This document shows positions 17,132 to 25,924 of a stretch of 64,000 nt of DNA, piece by piece; the first letter of the stretch is position 1; each line of letters starts with the position of its first letter. Source of the DNA: Pantoea sp. RIT-PI-b. Its GTDB lineage: Bacteria; Pseudomonadota; Gammaproteobacteria; Enterobacterales; Enterobacteriaceae. A program made the translations under genes and the position numbers. A model generated the notes under the pieces. That model did not search any database, had not been told where the DNA came from, and worked only from the letters and a program-made list of their open reading frames with translations. Location of the stretch: NCBI RefSeq assembly GCF_001187905.1, contig NZ_LGIS01000017.1:1-64000 (forward strand). Reading direction: 5' to 3'.

Positions 17132-17764
17132 TTACTTGCCATGCCGCTGGCAGAACGCGGCAAGGTCGGATGACTGAAAATCTGCCAGATTCACCATGAG
17201 CTTTTCCAGCGGCCAGTTCCACCAGGCAATCGCCTGCAGCTGGGCGGCAATGTCCGCAGCAACTCGCGTTCGAATCACTTTGGCGGGTACGCCACCGACA
17301 ATGGTATACGGCGGCACATCTTTGGTGACCACCGCGCCCGCCGCCAGCACCGCACCATCGCCGATGGTCACGCCCGGCAGCACAATCACGCCATGACCAA
17401 TCCATACATCGTTACCCACAATCACGCGATCGGCACGGCGATCGGCGAAGAAGCCATTATCGCGCTCTGCTTGCGCATCATAATATTCCGGGCAATAGGT
17501 GAATCGATGCTGTGAGGCGCGATCCATCGGGTGATTGGGCGCACCCAGTCGCACGTGATTGGCAATCGCGGTAAAGCGCCCAATCTGGGTATCGGCGATG
17601 CAGCAGTGTTCGCCCAGATAGGAGAAATCCCCCAATTCGCTGTACTCAAGATAACTCTCTGCCAACACTTCACACTGCTCACCAATGTGGGTTTCGCGCA
17701 TACGCACGCTAGGATCGATAACGGTATGTTGCAATTTTGCCGGTTGCACAGCAGCGAGTGCCAT
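17132..17764 (-). CDS. left-handed beta-helix acetyltransferase (phosphonate-associated type)
   Basis: 210 residues from the ATG with GGAGC eight bases upstream; a longer frame lacks a site. Hexapeptide repeats run through most of the protein. The segments [37 protein letters not shown] and [18 protein letters not shown] match xenobiotic-type acetyltransferases found beside phosphonate operons, and the tail ([10 protein letters not shown]) fits the same group. It likely acetylates a small amine with acetyl-CoA as a trimer. No phn genes are in the window, so the phosphonate link is by family only. Confidence 0.8.
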   Translation of the reverse strand: MALAAVQPAKLQHTVIDPSVRMRETHIGEQCEVLAESYLEYSELGDFSYLGEHCCIADTQIGRFTAIANHVRLGAPNHPMDRASQHRFTYCPEYYDAQAERDNGFFADRRADRVIVGNDVWIGHGVIVLPGVTIGDGAVLAAGAVVTKDVPPYTIVGGVPAKVIRTRVAADIAAQLQAIAWWNWPLEKLMVNLADFQSSDLAAFCQRHGK

Positions 17765-17897
17765 AATCAATGCTCCGTCGTGGTCAGATGTCTGGATAAC
17801 AGGTTGCAGCGGGGCAACCGCGAGCCACAACACTACAGCGACAAGATGACAGTAATGCTATTGTGCGCGTCTGTGACAGGCGATTTGAGGAGAGGGA

Positions 17898-18803
17898 ATG
17901 AGAAGATCACCATGGTCAATTCTGGCGTTGTTATGGTCAGCCGGACAGGCATCCGCCGCGCTGCCCACCGACATCAAAGCCGGAGACATTGTGCAAGTGC
18001 AGCTGGCGCAGCTGCATCCCACGCAGGCGGCGATTGGTTATCGTCAACTGGATTACAAGCAGCATCGTTATGAAGCCGAACCGAAAAAGCTGTTTGATGA
18101 TTATTGCGAAAGCATGGGTCAGAAAGGCGTGGATAAATTTGATGCGCAATCACGCCTCTCGCATCCCAGCAGCTTCAGCTGTAAAGCGTCGGTTGGTAGC
18201 GATCCGGGTCCGATGAAAACCGCGGTAATCGCGCCGGATAACGTGCTGTACCTTACCGATGGTCATCACACTTTCAGCAACTTCGCCGATATCGCCGGCC
18301 TCAACACGCCGGTGCAGGTGCGCATTACTGATGACTTCCGCAGCCTGAAAACCATGCCGGCGTTCTGGCAAAAAATGGCGGCAGCTCATCTGGTGTGGCT
18401 GAATACGCCATCCGGTAAAATCAACCCGGATGCGCTGCCGAAAGAGCTCGGTCGCCAGCACATGCAGAATGATGAATATCGCTCGCTGGTCTACTTCGTG
18501 CGCGATATTGGCTTTGAGAAAGAGCAGAATCCGCCGCCGTTCCTCGAATTCTTCTGGGGCCAATGGCTGGAAACTCAGCTACCGCTGAAGAACTTTGATC
18601 TCAGCAATCGCAACGGCTATGCCAAAGCCGTGGAAATCATCGCTGAGAAGATCACCCGCGTGCCGAAAGAGACGGTAATTGCGCAGAGCGATAGCGGCCC
18701 GCTGACGGCAGAGCGTCTTGGTGCGCGCAACAAAGTGAATCAAAAGAAATTGGATAAGCTGACCGCGGATAACGGCAAATTGAGCTGGGCCTTCGCCCAC
18801 TAA
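17898..18803 (+). CDS. exported ParB/Srx-like fold protein
   Basis: 301 residues. An Arg-Arg start and a hydrophobic stretch ending ASAALP form a signal peptide, so the mature protein should be periplasmic. The core GDIVQVQLAQLHPTQAAIGY plus VLYLTDGHHTFSNF matches the ParB-like nuclease/sulfiredoxin-like family, in which DGHH lies in the active-site loop. Cytoplasmic ParB proteins bind CTP and DNA, but an exported version cannot have that job. Its substrate is unknown. Two cysteines in the N-terminal half (YCESMG and FSCKAS) may form a disulfide. It has no obvious operon partner. Confidence 0.75.
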   Translation: MRRSPWSILALLWSAGQASAALPTDIKAGDIVQVQLAQLHPTQAAIGYRQLDYKQHRYEAEPKKLFDDYCESMGQKGVDKFDAQSRLSHPSSFSCKASVGSDPGPMKTAVIAPDNVLYLTDGHHTFSNFADIAGLNTPVQVRITDDFRSLKTMPAFWQKMAAAHLVWLNTPSGKINPDALPKELGRQHMQNDEYRSLVYFVRDIGFEKEQNPPPFLEFFWGQWLETQLPLKNFDLSNRNGYAKAVEIIAEKITRVPKETVIAQSDSGPLTAERLGARNKVNQKKLDKLTADNGKLSWAFAH

Positions 18804-18924
18804 TTTCTTGCCTGGCGGAGGTTCTCTCCGCCTTTGCGCGCAGTTGTAGTTGCAGATGAAAAGCATTCTCAATTAAGCTACGGCTCTTTGCCGCCTGGGC
18901 ACGCTTTTCTCTGGAACACCCGCC

Positions 18925-19665
18925 ATGCACGCTACGCCAGCACCGATGAAAATTCTGGTGGTTGACGATCACCGTAAAATCCGCGAGCCCCTTGCCACCT
19001 ATCTGCGGCGCCAGCACTTTGCGGTGGTCACCGCCGAAGATGCTGCCTCACTTTGGACCTTGTTGCGCACCACACGCTTTGATCTGATTGTGTTGGACGT
19101 GATGTTACCCGACGGCGACGGCATGCAGCTTTGCCAGCAGATTCAACGTCACTACCGAACGCCGGTGATCCTGTTAACCGCGCGTGATGCCCTGGACGAT
19201 CGCGTTGCCGGGCTTGAACGCGGTGCCGATGATTATGTGGTGAAACCTTTTGAACCGCGCGAGTTACTGGCACGCATTCATACGGTGCTGCGACGTGCCG
19301 AACGCCAGCCCAGCGCGCCGCGCGCAAAGCCACAGCCTGTGGTGCACACGGTGCACTTTTCCGATCTGATGTTCAATCCCGCCTCACGGGTGGTTAGCAA
19401 CCCACAGCAGCAAGCCGTGCGCCTCAGCACGATGGAATCCAAACTGCTGACGGCCTTTCTCGCGCATCCTTATCAGGTGTTAAGTCGGGAAGCGCTGATG
19501 GATCACTGCGTAGCGCCAGGTAATGAAGTCTTTGATCGCGCTATCGATCGCCAGGTGAGCCGTCTGCGCATCAAACTGGAACAGGTTCTGCCTGGCAGCG
19601 TGCTGCTGGATACCGTGTGGGGCGAGGGTTATCGCTTTACCGCTGAGGTGCAGCTAACAGCATGA
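18925..19665 (+). CDS. OmpR-family response regulator
   Basis: 246 residues. The receiver domain covers residues ~9-120 with acidic VDDH, phospho-acceptor Asp in LIVLDVMLPDGDG, Thr in ILLTARD and Lys in DDYVVKPFEPRELL. A winged-helix DNA-binding domain follows, ending TVWGEGYRF. The first ATG lacks a strong ribosome site; an ATG seven codons later (MKILVVDDH) is also possible. It overlaps the histidine kinase gene by four bases. The convergent TonB-dependent receptor has a tandem 10-bp repeat in its promoter, the arrangement OmpR-type regulators bind, so it is a likely target. Confidence 0.9.
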   Translation: MHATPAPMKILVVDDHRKIREPLATYLRRQHFAVVTAEDAASLWTLLRTTRFDLIVLDVMLPDGDGMQLCQQIQRHYRTPVILLTARDALDDRVAGLERGADDYVVKPFEPRELLARIHTVLRRAERQPSAPRAKPQPVVHTVHFSDLMFNPASRVVSNPQQQAVRLSTMESKLLTAFLAHPYQVLSREALMDHCVAPGNEVFDRAIDRQVSRLRIKLEQVLPGSVLLDTVWGEGYRFTAEVQLTA

Positions 19666-21026
19666 TGCAGAAACTGCGTACGCTGCTGCCGACGCGCATG
19701 ATGAGCCAGCTCGCCTGCCTGATGATTCTCGCGTTGCTGTTTGCCAACCTCGCCGCCGTGACCGCAACACAATTTTTGGGCAATTTGCTCTCGCCTGCCA
19801 TGCGCAACATCGCCGTCGAGCGCCTGGTGCTGGCCTATCACGAAAGTCTGAGCGGCGGAGAGAACTTCTCGTTAACACGCGCCGATGGGGCGCGCTTTTG
19901 GCTGGCAGCGCATCCGGAAGTGTTGGACTTTAGTATGCGCGAGGAGGAGCAACGCCTGCGCGACTCGCTAATGAGCCAGCTGGCATTAAGCCATCCTGCA
20001 AGCGTAACCCTGCAGCTCGAAAGTGCCGATGGCGGACTGGCGCGCAGACACATCTTCAGCGCCGCGCGCCACCAGCCGCTGCGCCTGCGCGCGACCCTTG
20101 CCCTGCCCGATGGCCGTTTCTTTAATAGCGTGCAATCGGTGATGCCCGCCTACGAGTGGACGCAACTCTTGTCATTTTCTCTGCCGATTGTCAGCGTGCC
20201 GCTGCTGTTGCTCAGCCTCTATTTTATCTATCGCGTTGTCAGGCCGATTCGTCGCCTGGCAACTGCCGCAGAGGCAATCAGCCGCGGCGAAGGGAGCAGC
20301 ACGCTGCCGCTCAGCGGACCGCAGGAGTCGCGGGAGTTAACCCAGGCTTTCAACCTGATGCAGCTTCGGCTGGCGCGCCATCTTGATAGCCGCACGCGCA
20401 TGCTGGCCGCCATGAGTCACGATCTCAACACGCCGATAACGGAACTGCGTTTGCAGGTGGAATTGATGCCCGACGGTGACGCGCGTGACGATATGCTGGA
20501 GAGCCTGAACGAGCTGCGCGCCATGGTGAGTGAAACCCTGCATTTCATTCGCGGCGACGTGCAGCAGGAGCTACCGCAGCGTTGCAACCTCAGCCAGATG
20601 CTAGATGAGTTGACGCGCCGTTATCTCTCGCTGGGGAAACGCGTGCGCTGGCAAGGCGAGCCGCACAGTGAACTGATGTGTCGCCCGCTGGCGATTAAGC
20701 GCGCGCTGAGCAACCTGATCGAAAACGCGCTGTTGTATGGCGGCGAAGCTGAAGTGACGCTCATTCATCACCCCGGATGGGTGTGGATTGAAGTGCTGGA
20801 TCAGGGCGCGGGGTTACCCACTGAACAGTTGGCACAGGCCTGTGAACCCTTCGTGCGTTTCAGCGAAACCGCGCGTGCCGATAACACTGCAGGCGGCGGT
20901 TTGGGCCTTGGATTGGCCATCGCCCAATCAAACATTCACGCGCATGGCGGGGAACTGATTCTGGCGAATCGTCCCCCGGCCGGTTTATGTGCCACCGTCA
21001 TGCTGCCAGACGGTGTCAGAAGCTGA
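19662..21026 (+). CDS. sensor histidine kinase
   Basis: 454 residues. Two membrane helices (about 12-40 and 165-190) bracket a periplasmic sensor of ~125 residues. A HAMP domain follows the second helix. The H-box is MLAAMSHDLNTPITELRLQV; Asn replaces the usual Arg in HDLRTP. N-box SNLIENALLYG and G-box GGLGLGLAIAQSN are intact. The ATG overlaps the regulator's stop (ATGA), and its own stop overlaps the 3' end of the receptor gene by 11 bp on the other strand. The signal is unknown; iron or siderophore status would fit the neighbour. Confidence 0.9.
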   Translation: MMQKLRTLLPTRMMSQLACLMILALLFANLAAVTATQFLGNLLSPAMRNIAVERLVLAYHESLSGGENFSLTRADGARFWLAAHPEVLDFSMREEEQRLRDSLMSQLALSHPASVTLQLESADGGLARRHIFSAARHQPLRLRATLALPDGRFFNSVQSVMPAYEWTQLLSFSLPIVSVPLLLLSLYFIYRVVRPIRRLATAAEAISRGEGSSTLPLSGPQESRELTQAFNLMQLRLARHLDSRTRMLAAMSHDLNTPITELRLQVELMPDGDARDDMLESLNELRAMVSETLHFIRGDVQQELPQRCNLSQMLDELTRRYLSLGKRVRWQGEPHSELMCRPLAIKRALSNLIENALLYGGEAEVTLIHHPGWVWIEVLDQGAGLPTEQLAQACEPFVRFSETARADNTAGGGLGLGLAIAQSNIHAHGGELILANRPPAGLCATVMLPDGVRS

Positions 21027-22962
21027 GCGTCACGCCCCCCCAGAAAGTACGGCCATAGTTAACCGTGCCATAGGTTTCGTCGTCCAGACGCTTGTCGCCA
21101 AGATTATAAATGGCGCCGTTTAACGTCAGGTTGTGCGTTAACTGATGCGACACACCCACATCAGCCGTGATGTAATCCGGTGCCGCTTCCGCCGTAACGC
21201 TAGTGCCATACTCTTTGCCATAGTAATTTCCGGCCGCCCACAGCTGAGTAGCGGCGCTCACACGCCATTCACTGCGCAGACTCGCTTTGTGCTTCGGCGT
21301 CAACGCCAGCGGCGCGCCACGGTTGCTGCCACTTTTCTGCTCGGAGTCGAGCCAGGTATAGTTGCCTTTCAGCGACAGCTCAGGCGTGATTTTCCAGCTG
21401 CCGGTCAACTCCACACCGCGGATGACCGCTTTATCGATATTGACGCGATCCATGACGATATAGCCATTCCAACGCTGATCGGTGGTGACCGTCGAAAGTT
21501 TGTCTTTGAAATCGTTGTAGAAAAAAGTTGCGCTGGCCGAGAGATCGTCGCGATTTGACCACATCGCCGATAGCTCATAGTTGGTGCTGGTTTCCGGCTT
21601 CAGATTAGGATTGCCCAACATCGCATAGGTATTACGGCGTAGCACCGCATAATCCTCAATCACCGCTCGAATTTCTGGTGCTTTGAAACCGCGCGCCACG
21701 CCACCTTTCAAGGTCCATTCGTCACTGACATACCAGATGCCATAAATACGTGGACTGTAATGGTTGCCGTATTGCTCATGATTATCGAGACGTAAGCCAC
21801 CCGTAAGCGAGAAGGATTCCAGCATGCGCCACTCATCTTCGAGGAACAGCGCGCGCTGCAATACGCTGTAGCGATGGTCCACGCGGGTACCGTCGCCCTG
21901 ATTCCAATCGGTGAGCGCATTTTGCTGCCACTGGGCACCGGCTGTGGTGGTGTGATAGGCGGTTGGCATCACCAACTTCGCATCAAACACGCTGTTTTTG
22001 ATGGTCGGCTTGCGGCCATAGACATCGGCTTGCGCAGGGCTGGCAAGCCCTTCGCGGCTGGTTTCTTCCTGGGAAAAGGCCAGCGTTGAGGTCGCCCAGC
22101 CCCAGCGCCCTTCATGCGCCAGTGACCAGTGGTCGCGATTGTTCTTCTGTTCACGCGTCGCCCAGTTAGCGCTCTCACCTTCCCCGTTCTTTAACCGGCT
22201 CACGCCACCTTCCAGCGTAATGTCATGCTGCGCATTCGGCGTAAACGCAAGGCGAGCGGTAATATCACGGTGATCGGCCTGGGTATAGCCGTTGGTGGTC
22301 TGCACATTGTCGTCGCCCTGACGATTGAGATAACGGCCCCACAGCTGTAAACCGAGCCGATCGGCAATCAGCGGACCGTTCAGGTAAAACTGGTTATTGC
22401 TGGCGTTGCCCTGATCCTTATGCTGGCGGACGGCATAATCCCATGAAAGTGAGCCATTCCACTGCTGGGTGACTTTGCGGGTAATAATGTTGATCACGCC
22501 GCCGATGGCATCCGAGCCATACAGCGATGACATCGGCCCACGGATCACTTCGATGCGCTCGATCGCCGACGCCGGCGGAATGAAGCTCTGTTCGTAGCCC
22601 CCATTACCGTTTACGCGCGAATCGCGCCCGCTTTGACGGATGCCATCCACCAGAATCAGGGTGTAATCCCCCGGCATGCCGCGAATAGAGATATCACTTT
22701 CGTTGGCGCCGCCAATCACCGCGACGCCTTCAACATCGCGTACCGCGTCAGCCAGATTGTTGATCGATCGCTTACGCAGATCGTCGCCATTGATCACCGT
22801 GACCGAGGCTGGCGCATCTTCCAGCCGCTGTTCAAATCCGGCAGCGGTCACCACCAGCGTGTCGGCGCGACTGTCATCGTCGAGCGCGAAAGCCGTTGCT
22901 GGCGTCAGCACCATCAGAAAGGCTAAAGAGAGGGGTTTTAGGGTAAAAGTCGCTGTGCGCAT
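21016..22962 (-). CDS. TonB-dependent outer membrane receptor, CirA/FepA-like
   Basis: About 648 residues from the ATG that begins a signal peptide ending TAFALDDD; 27 codons upstream in frame are not used. The TonB box is ADTLVVTA. The plug domain follows with RIEVIRGPMSSLYGSDAIGG, then a 22-strand barrel ending in aromatic FWGGVTLSF with a C-terminal Phe. The overall pattern is close to CirA, a catecholate siderophore and colicin receptor. No classical Fur box was found; instead the promoter has a tandem repeat at 23019-23038. It is convergent with the two-component system, which probably regulates it. Confidence 0.9.
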   Translation of the reverse strand: MRTATFTLKPLSLAFLMVLTPATAFALDDDSRADTLVVTAAGFEQRLEDAPASVTVINGDDLRKRSINNLADAVRDVEGVAVIGGANESDISIRGMPGDYTLILVDGIRQSGRDSRVNGNGGYEQSFIPPASAIERIEVIRGPMSSLYGSDAIGGVINIITRKVTQQWNGSLSWDYAVRQHKDQGNASNNQFYLNGPLIADRLGLQLWGRYLNRQGDDNVQTTNGYTQADHRDITARLAFTPNAQHDITLEGGVSRLKNGEGESANWATREQKNNRDHWSLAHEGRWGWATSTLAFSQEETSREGLASPAQADVYGRKPTIKNSVFDAKLVMPTAYHTTTAGAQWQQNALTDWNQGDGTRVDHRYSVLQRALFLEDEWRMLESFSLTGGLRLDNHEQYGNHYSPRIYGIWYVSDEWTLKGGVARGFKAPEIRAVIEDYAVLRRNTYAMLGNPNLKPETSTNYELSAMWSNRDDLSASATFFYNDFKDKLSTVTTDQRWNGYIVMDRVNIDKAVIRGVELTGSWKITPELSLKGNYTWLDSEQKSGSNRGAPLALTPKHKASLRSEWRVSAATQLWAAGNYYGKEYGTSVTAEAAPDYITADVGVSHQLTHNLTLNGAIYNLGDKRLDDETYGTVNYGRTFWGGVTLSF

Positions 22963-23010
22963 GATCGAATAGAGTCGTAGTTGAAAACGCGAATCATACT
23001 CATGCGCATC

Positions 23011-23044
23011 GGTGGAAGTTGGACAATGTTGGACAACTTCCACC
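23011..23044. promoter_or_regulatory. tandem 10-bp repeat inside a dyad, receptor promoter
   Basis: GTTGGACAAT and GTTGGACAAC follow each other at 23019-23038, an exact 10-bp period typical of OmpR-family binding sites. The pair lies within a larger dyad with 11-bp arms, GGTGGAAGTTG and CAACTTCCACC. On the minus strand a TATGAT hexamer (22998-22993) lies 20 bp downstream with no good -35, as expected for an activated promoter. Confidence 0.6.
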
Positions 23045-23088
23045 GCAGGGAAAGAGATCAGGCGCGGGTCGGGCGCCGACTAACAGGT

Positions 23089-24183
23089 TTATACCAGTTC
23101 GCAGTTTTTCACATCTGCAGATGGCGCCAGCAGATTTTTGTCAAACTCACGCAGCTCTGCGCCATCACGAATCCGCATCGGCCAGTCAGGATTGGCCAGC
23201 GCACTTTTACCGATTGAGACATAATCTGCCCCCTGCTCCAATGCCTGCGCGGCGCGGCTGGCATCGCCTAACGAACCATTGGCAACGATAGTCAGATTAG
23301 GCGCGGCCTGACGCGCCAGCTGCACCAGCGAGTAGGCTGAATCTGCAAATGCCGGCTGCAGCGCGTCATATTCGGTGAGGTGCAGATAATCCACGCCCGC
23401 CTCCGCCAGCAAGGCAAACACCTGGCGCGCACCCGCTTCGCCCTCCCGCCATTTGTGGTGGAAATCATTCACTTTGCCCTGCGAAATACGCACGCCAAGG
23501 GTGGCGTCGTTGCCAACGCGCTGCCGCACTGCCGCAATCACCGCCAGCGTCAGCGACAGACGTTGCGCGATGTTGCCGCCCCAGCGATCGCTGCGCTGGT
23601 TGGTGTAGTCGGTAAAGAACTGGTCGAGCAGATAGCCGTTGGCCGCGTGAATCTCGATGCCATCAAAACCCGCCTCGCCGATGGCCCGCGCGGCAGCTTG
23701 CGCAAAACTGTCGATCACCTGCTGGATCTGCGCTTCATCGATTGCGTCTGGCAACGGATACGCGCCATGTCCGTGGTAAAAGCTCAGTTGCTCGCCACGC
23801 GGCGCTAGCGCTGATGGCGCAAGGGTGGTTGAGCGATAAATATTGCCCTGGGAAATCGCACCGGCATGCATCAGCTGCGCAATGATTTTGCCGCCGCGCT
23901 GATGCACTTGATCGGTGATGGCGCGCCACCCCGCACTCTGTCTGGCATTCACCAGGCCGGCCTGAAACGCATAGGTCTGCGACCAGGCTTCATCGATGTA
24001 CATGCCTTCGGTGATGATGGCGCCAAAGCCACCGCGCACGAAGCGTTGATAATAGTGCCGCATACGTTCGCCCGGCACGCCGTCGACGCTGGCAGAGATG
24101 CGCGTCATGGGCGCCACCATGATGCGATTTTTCAGCACCAGTCGATTCAGCGTCCCGCTCTGGAAAAGATGTTTATCACTCAT
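23089..24183 (-). CDS. Old Yellow Enzyme family NAD(P)H:flavin oxidoreductase
   Basis: 364 residues, FMN-binding TIM barrel. MVAPMTR near residue 25 is the phosphate/flavin strand. The substrate-binding pair is in EIHAANGYLLDQFFTDYTNQRSDRWGG (His and Asn), and NGSLGDASRA with DYVSIGKSALANPDWP holds the FMN phosphate. OYEs reduce activated C=C bonds of enals, enones, maleimides and nitro compounds. It is divergent from a LysR gene that is its probable regulator. Exact substrate is unknown. Confidence 0.9.
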   Translation of the reverse strand: MSDKHLFQSGTLNRLVLKNRIMVAPMTRISASVDGVPGERMRHYYQRFVRGGFGAIITEGMYIDEAWSQTYAFQAGLVNARQSAGWRAITDQVHQRGGKIIAQLMHAGAISQGNIYRSTTLAPSALAPRGEQLSFYHGHGAYPLPDAIDEAQIQQVIDSFAQAAARAIGEAGFDGIEIHAANGYLLDQFFTDYTNQRSDRWGGNIAQRLSLTLAVIAAVRQRVGNDATLGVRISQGKVNDFHHKWREGEAGARQVFALLAEAGVDYLHLTEYDALQPAFADSAYSLVQLARQAAPNLTIVANGSLGDASRAAQALEQGADYVSIGKSALANPDWPMRIRDGAELREFDKNLLAPSADVKNCELV

Positions 24184-24285
24184 ATTGCTCTCGCAGGAGA
24201 ATTATCTACAGAGCGCAGTATAGTGGATGGCCATAATGACAAAAATGGCCGATGATGATACGTCTGTATAACGGAAATCGTTACA

Positions 24286-25170
24286 ATGAACTCAAAAGAT
24301 GTTGAGGTTTTCCTGATGGTGTCGCAGACGCGCAGTCTGACGCAGGCGGCGCGGCGACTGAATACCACCCCGATGACCGTATCGCGCCGGCTCGCTTCGC
24401 TGGAGGAGGATCTCGGCGTACGCCTGCTGCATCGCACCACGCGCGCCATTGCGCTGACCGATGAAGGTGAAGAGTTTCTGCCCTACGCTAAAACGCTGGC
24501 AGAGACCGAGCAAAGCGCGCGCAATCTGTTCTCGCTGGATAAGCAAGGTGCCACCGGCCAGCTGCGCATTACTGCCCCTTCTGGCTTTGGCCGCCGCACC
24601 ATTATCCCGTTGCTGCCCGCGCTGATGGCGGAGAATCCCGAGCTGCGGATTGAGTTTCAGCTCAGCGATAACGTCACGGATATTGTCGGGCTCGGCTACG
24701 ATGTGGCGATCCGCATTGCGCCGCTGCGCGATTCCCGCTTAGTGGCGCAGCGGCTGGCGGATAATCCGCGCGTATTGTGTGCTTCACCGGACTATTTAAC
24801 CCGCTGCGGGACACCGCAGACGCTGGCCGACCTGCATCAGCATAACTGTCTGCGCTTATCTGGCGTGCTGCAGTGGAGCTTTATGGTTGATGACCATATT
24901 TCCACACTGAGCGTCGAAGGGCGTTTTAGCGGCAGCAACGTCGAGGGCGTGCGCACCTTATGTGTCGCCGGAAGCGGCATCGCACAGCTCTCGGCGTGGG
25001 ATGTGCAGGAGGAGTTAGCGAGCGGTGAGCTGGTCGAAATTGCCCTGCGCGATGCACAACCGCAGATTCTGGGCGTCTGGGCGCTGTTTCCCACCACCCG
25101 CCATTTACCGACACGGGTGACGGTGTTTCTGCACGCCCTGAAACAGGCGATGCAGGCGGCCGCGCAATAA
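24286..25170 (+). CDS. LysR family regulator
   Basis: 294 residues. The N-terminal winged helix (residues 1-60) contains SLTQAARRLNTTPMTVSRRL and ends LLHRTTRAIALTDEG. The remaining part is a LysR substrate domain of the DsdC/AaeR-like group (DVAIRIAPLRDSRLVAQRLA). Divergent from the Old Yellow Enzyme gene with 102 bp between starts, the standard arrangement for control of the neighbour. Confidence 0.9.
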   Translation: MNSKDVEVFLMVSQTRSLTQAARRLNTTPMTVSRRLASLEEDLGVRLLHRTTRAIALTDEGEEFLPYAKTLAETEQSARNLFSLDKQGATGQLRITAPSGFGRRTIIPLLPALMAENPELRIEFQLSDNVTDIVGLGYDVAIRIAPLRDSRLVAQRLADNPRVLCASPDYLTRCGTPQTLADLHQHNCLRLSGVLQWSFMVDDHISTLSVEGRFSGSNVEGVRTLCVAGSGIAQLSAWDVQEELASGELVEIALRDAQPQILGVWALFPTTRHLPTRVTVFLHALKQAMQAAAQ

Positions 25171-25235
25171 TTCGGATAATGCGCAGTCTTATCATGGGTA
25201 TAGTTATTCACTCATCAACATCATGGAGGCCGACA

Positions 25236-25781
25236 GTGAAACCTGAAATCCATACGCTCGCGTCAACAGAAATCTACCGCAATCGCTGGTTAACGCTGAA
25301 AGAGGATAAAATTCAGCGCGCCGATGGCAGCGAAGGCATCTATTCGGTGATTGAGAAGAGTGATTTTGTGGTGGTGTTGCCGGTGGAGGATGACCACATT
25401 TATGTGGTTGAACAGTATCGCTATCCGCTCGGTGAACGCACCGTTGAGCTGCCTCAGGGCAGTTGGGAGCTTGCGCCGGATGCCTCTCCCGAAGATCTGG
25501 CTGCCGGGGAGCTGTTAGAAGAAACCGGGTTACTTGCCGGACAGCTTGATTACGTGGGTTATCAAAAGTTAGCGCAAGGCTACTCCGCCCAGGGTTATCA
25601 CATTTACCTGGCACGCGATTTGACGTATCAAGGGCAAAACCTTGATGCCGAAGAAGTGGGATTAACCGCCAGAAAAATCAAAATCGATGCGTTTCTTGAA
25701 TTAATTCTGGCAGGCAAGATCAGCGATGCAACATCGGTGACCGCGTTTCTGCTGGCACGGGCAAAAAAGTTAATCGATTGA
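25236..25781 (+). CDS. NUDIX hydrolase
   Basis: 181 residues from a GTG start with GGAGG six bases upstream; the frame extends further up without a ribosome site. The fold and size are those of ADP-ribose pyrophosphatase-like NUDIX proteins. The Nudix box is LPQGSWELAPDASPEDLAAG followed by ELLEETGLL. The usual Arg of REUxEE is Gly here, while the Glu residues that bind Mg remain, so activity is plausible. Cytoplasmic; likely substrate a nucleoside diphosphate sugar. It lies just after the LysR gene and may be cotranscribed. Confidence 0.85.
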   Translation: MKPEIHTLASTEIYRNRWLTLKEDKIQRADGSEGIYSVIEKSDFVVVLPVEDDHIYVVEQYRYPLGERTVELPQGSWELAPDASPEDLAAGELLEETGLLAGQLDYVGYQKLAQGYSAQGYHIYLARDLTYQGQNLDAEEVGLTARKIKIDAFLELILAGKISDATSVTAFLLARAKKLID

Positions 25782-25801
25782 TGTCATAAACGGCATATTG
25801 T

Positions 25802-25883
25802 GTAGCGGCGCAATTTATTGCGCAGTCATAACCGGATGACCAAATTACCAGCATTAGAAATGCGCGATAAATCGCGCCGCTAC
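25802..25883. repeat. paired REP-like hairpins
   Basis: GTAGCGGCGCAATTTATTGC (25802-25823, ending GC) and an inverted near-copy reading GCGCGATAAATCGCGCCGC plus TAC (25862-25883). Each forms its own hairpin and the two face each other, as in BIME elements. Confidence 0.75.
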
Positions 25884-25924
25884 GGCACGTGCGAGAGTTA
25901 ATGTTCGCACGTGCCTTAGCACTG

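Noticed and set aside
17531-18073. 180-codon plus-strand ORF
   Set aside because: Antisense to the acetyltransferase and out of frame with the ParB-like gene; no family signal.
22985-23010. Possible Fur box upstream of the TonB receptor
   Set aside because: AT-rich stretch has no run of NATWAT units; match is far weaker than the real Fur box at 39266.
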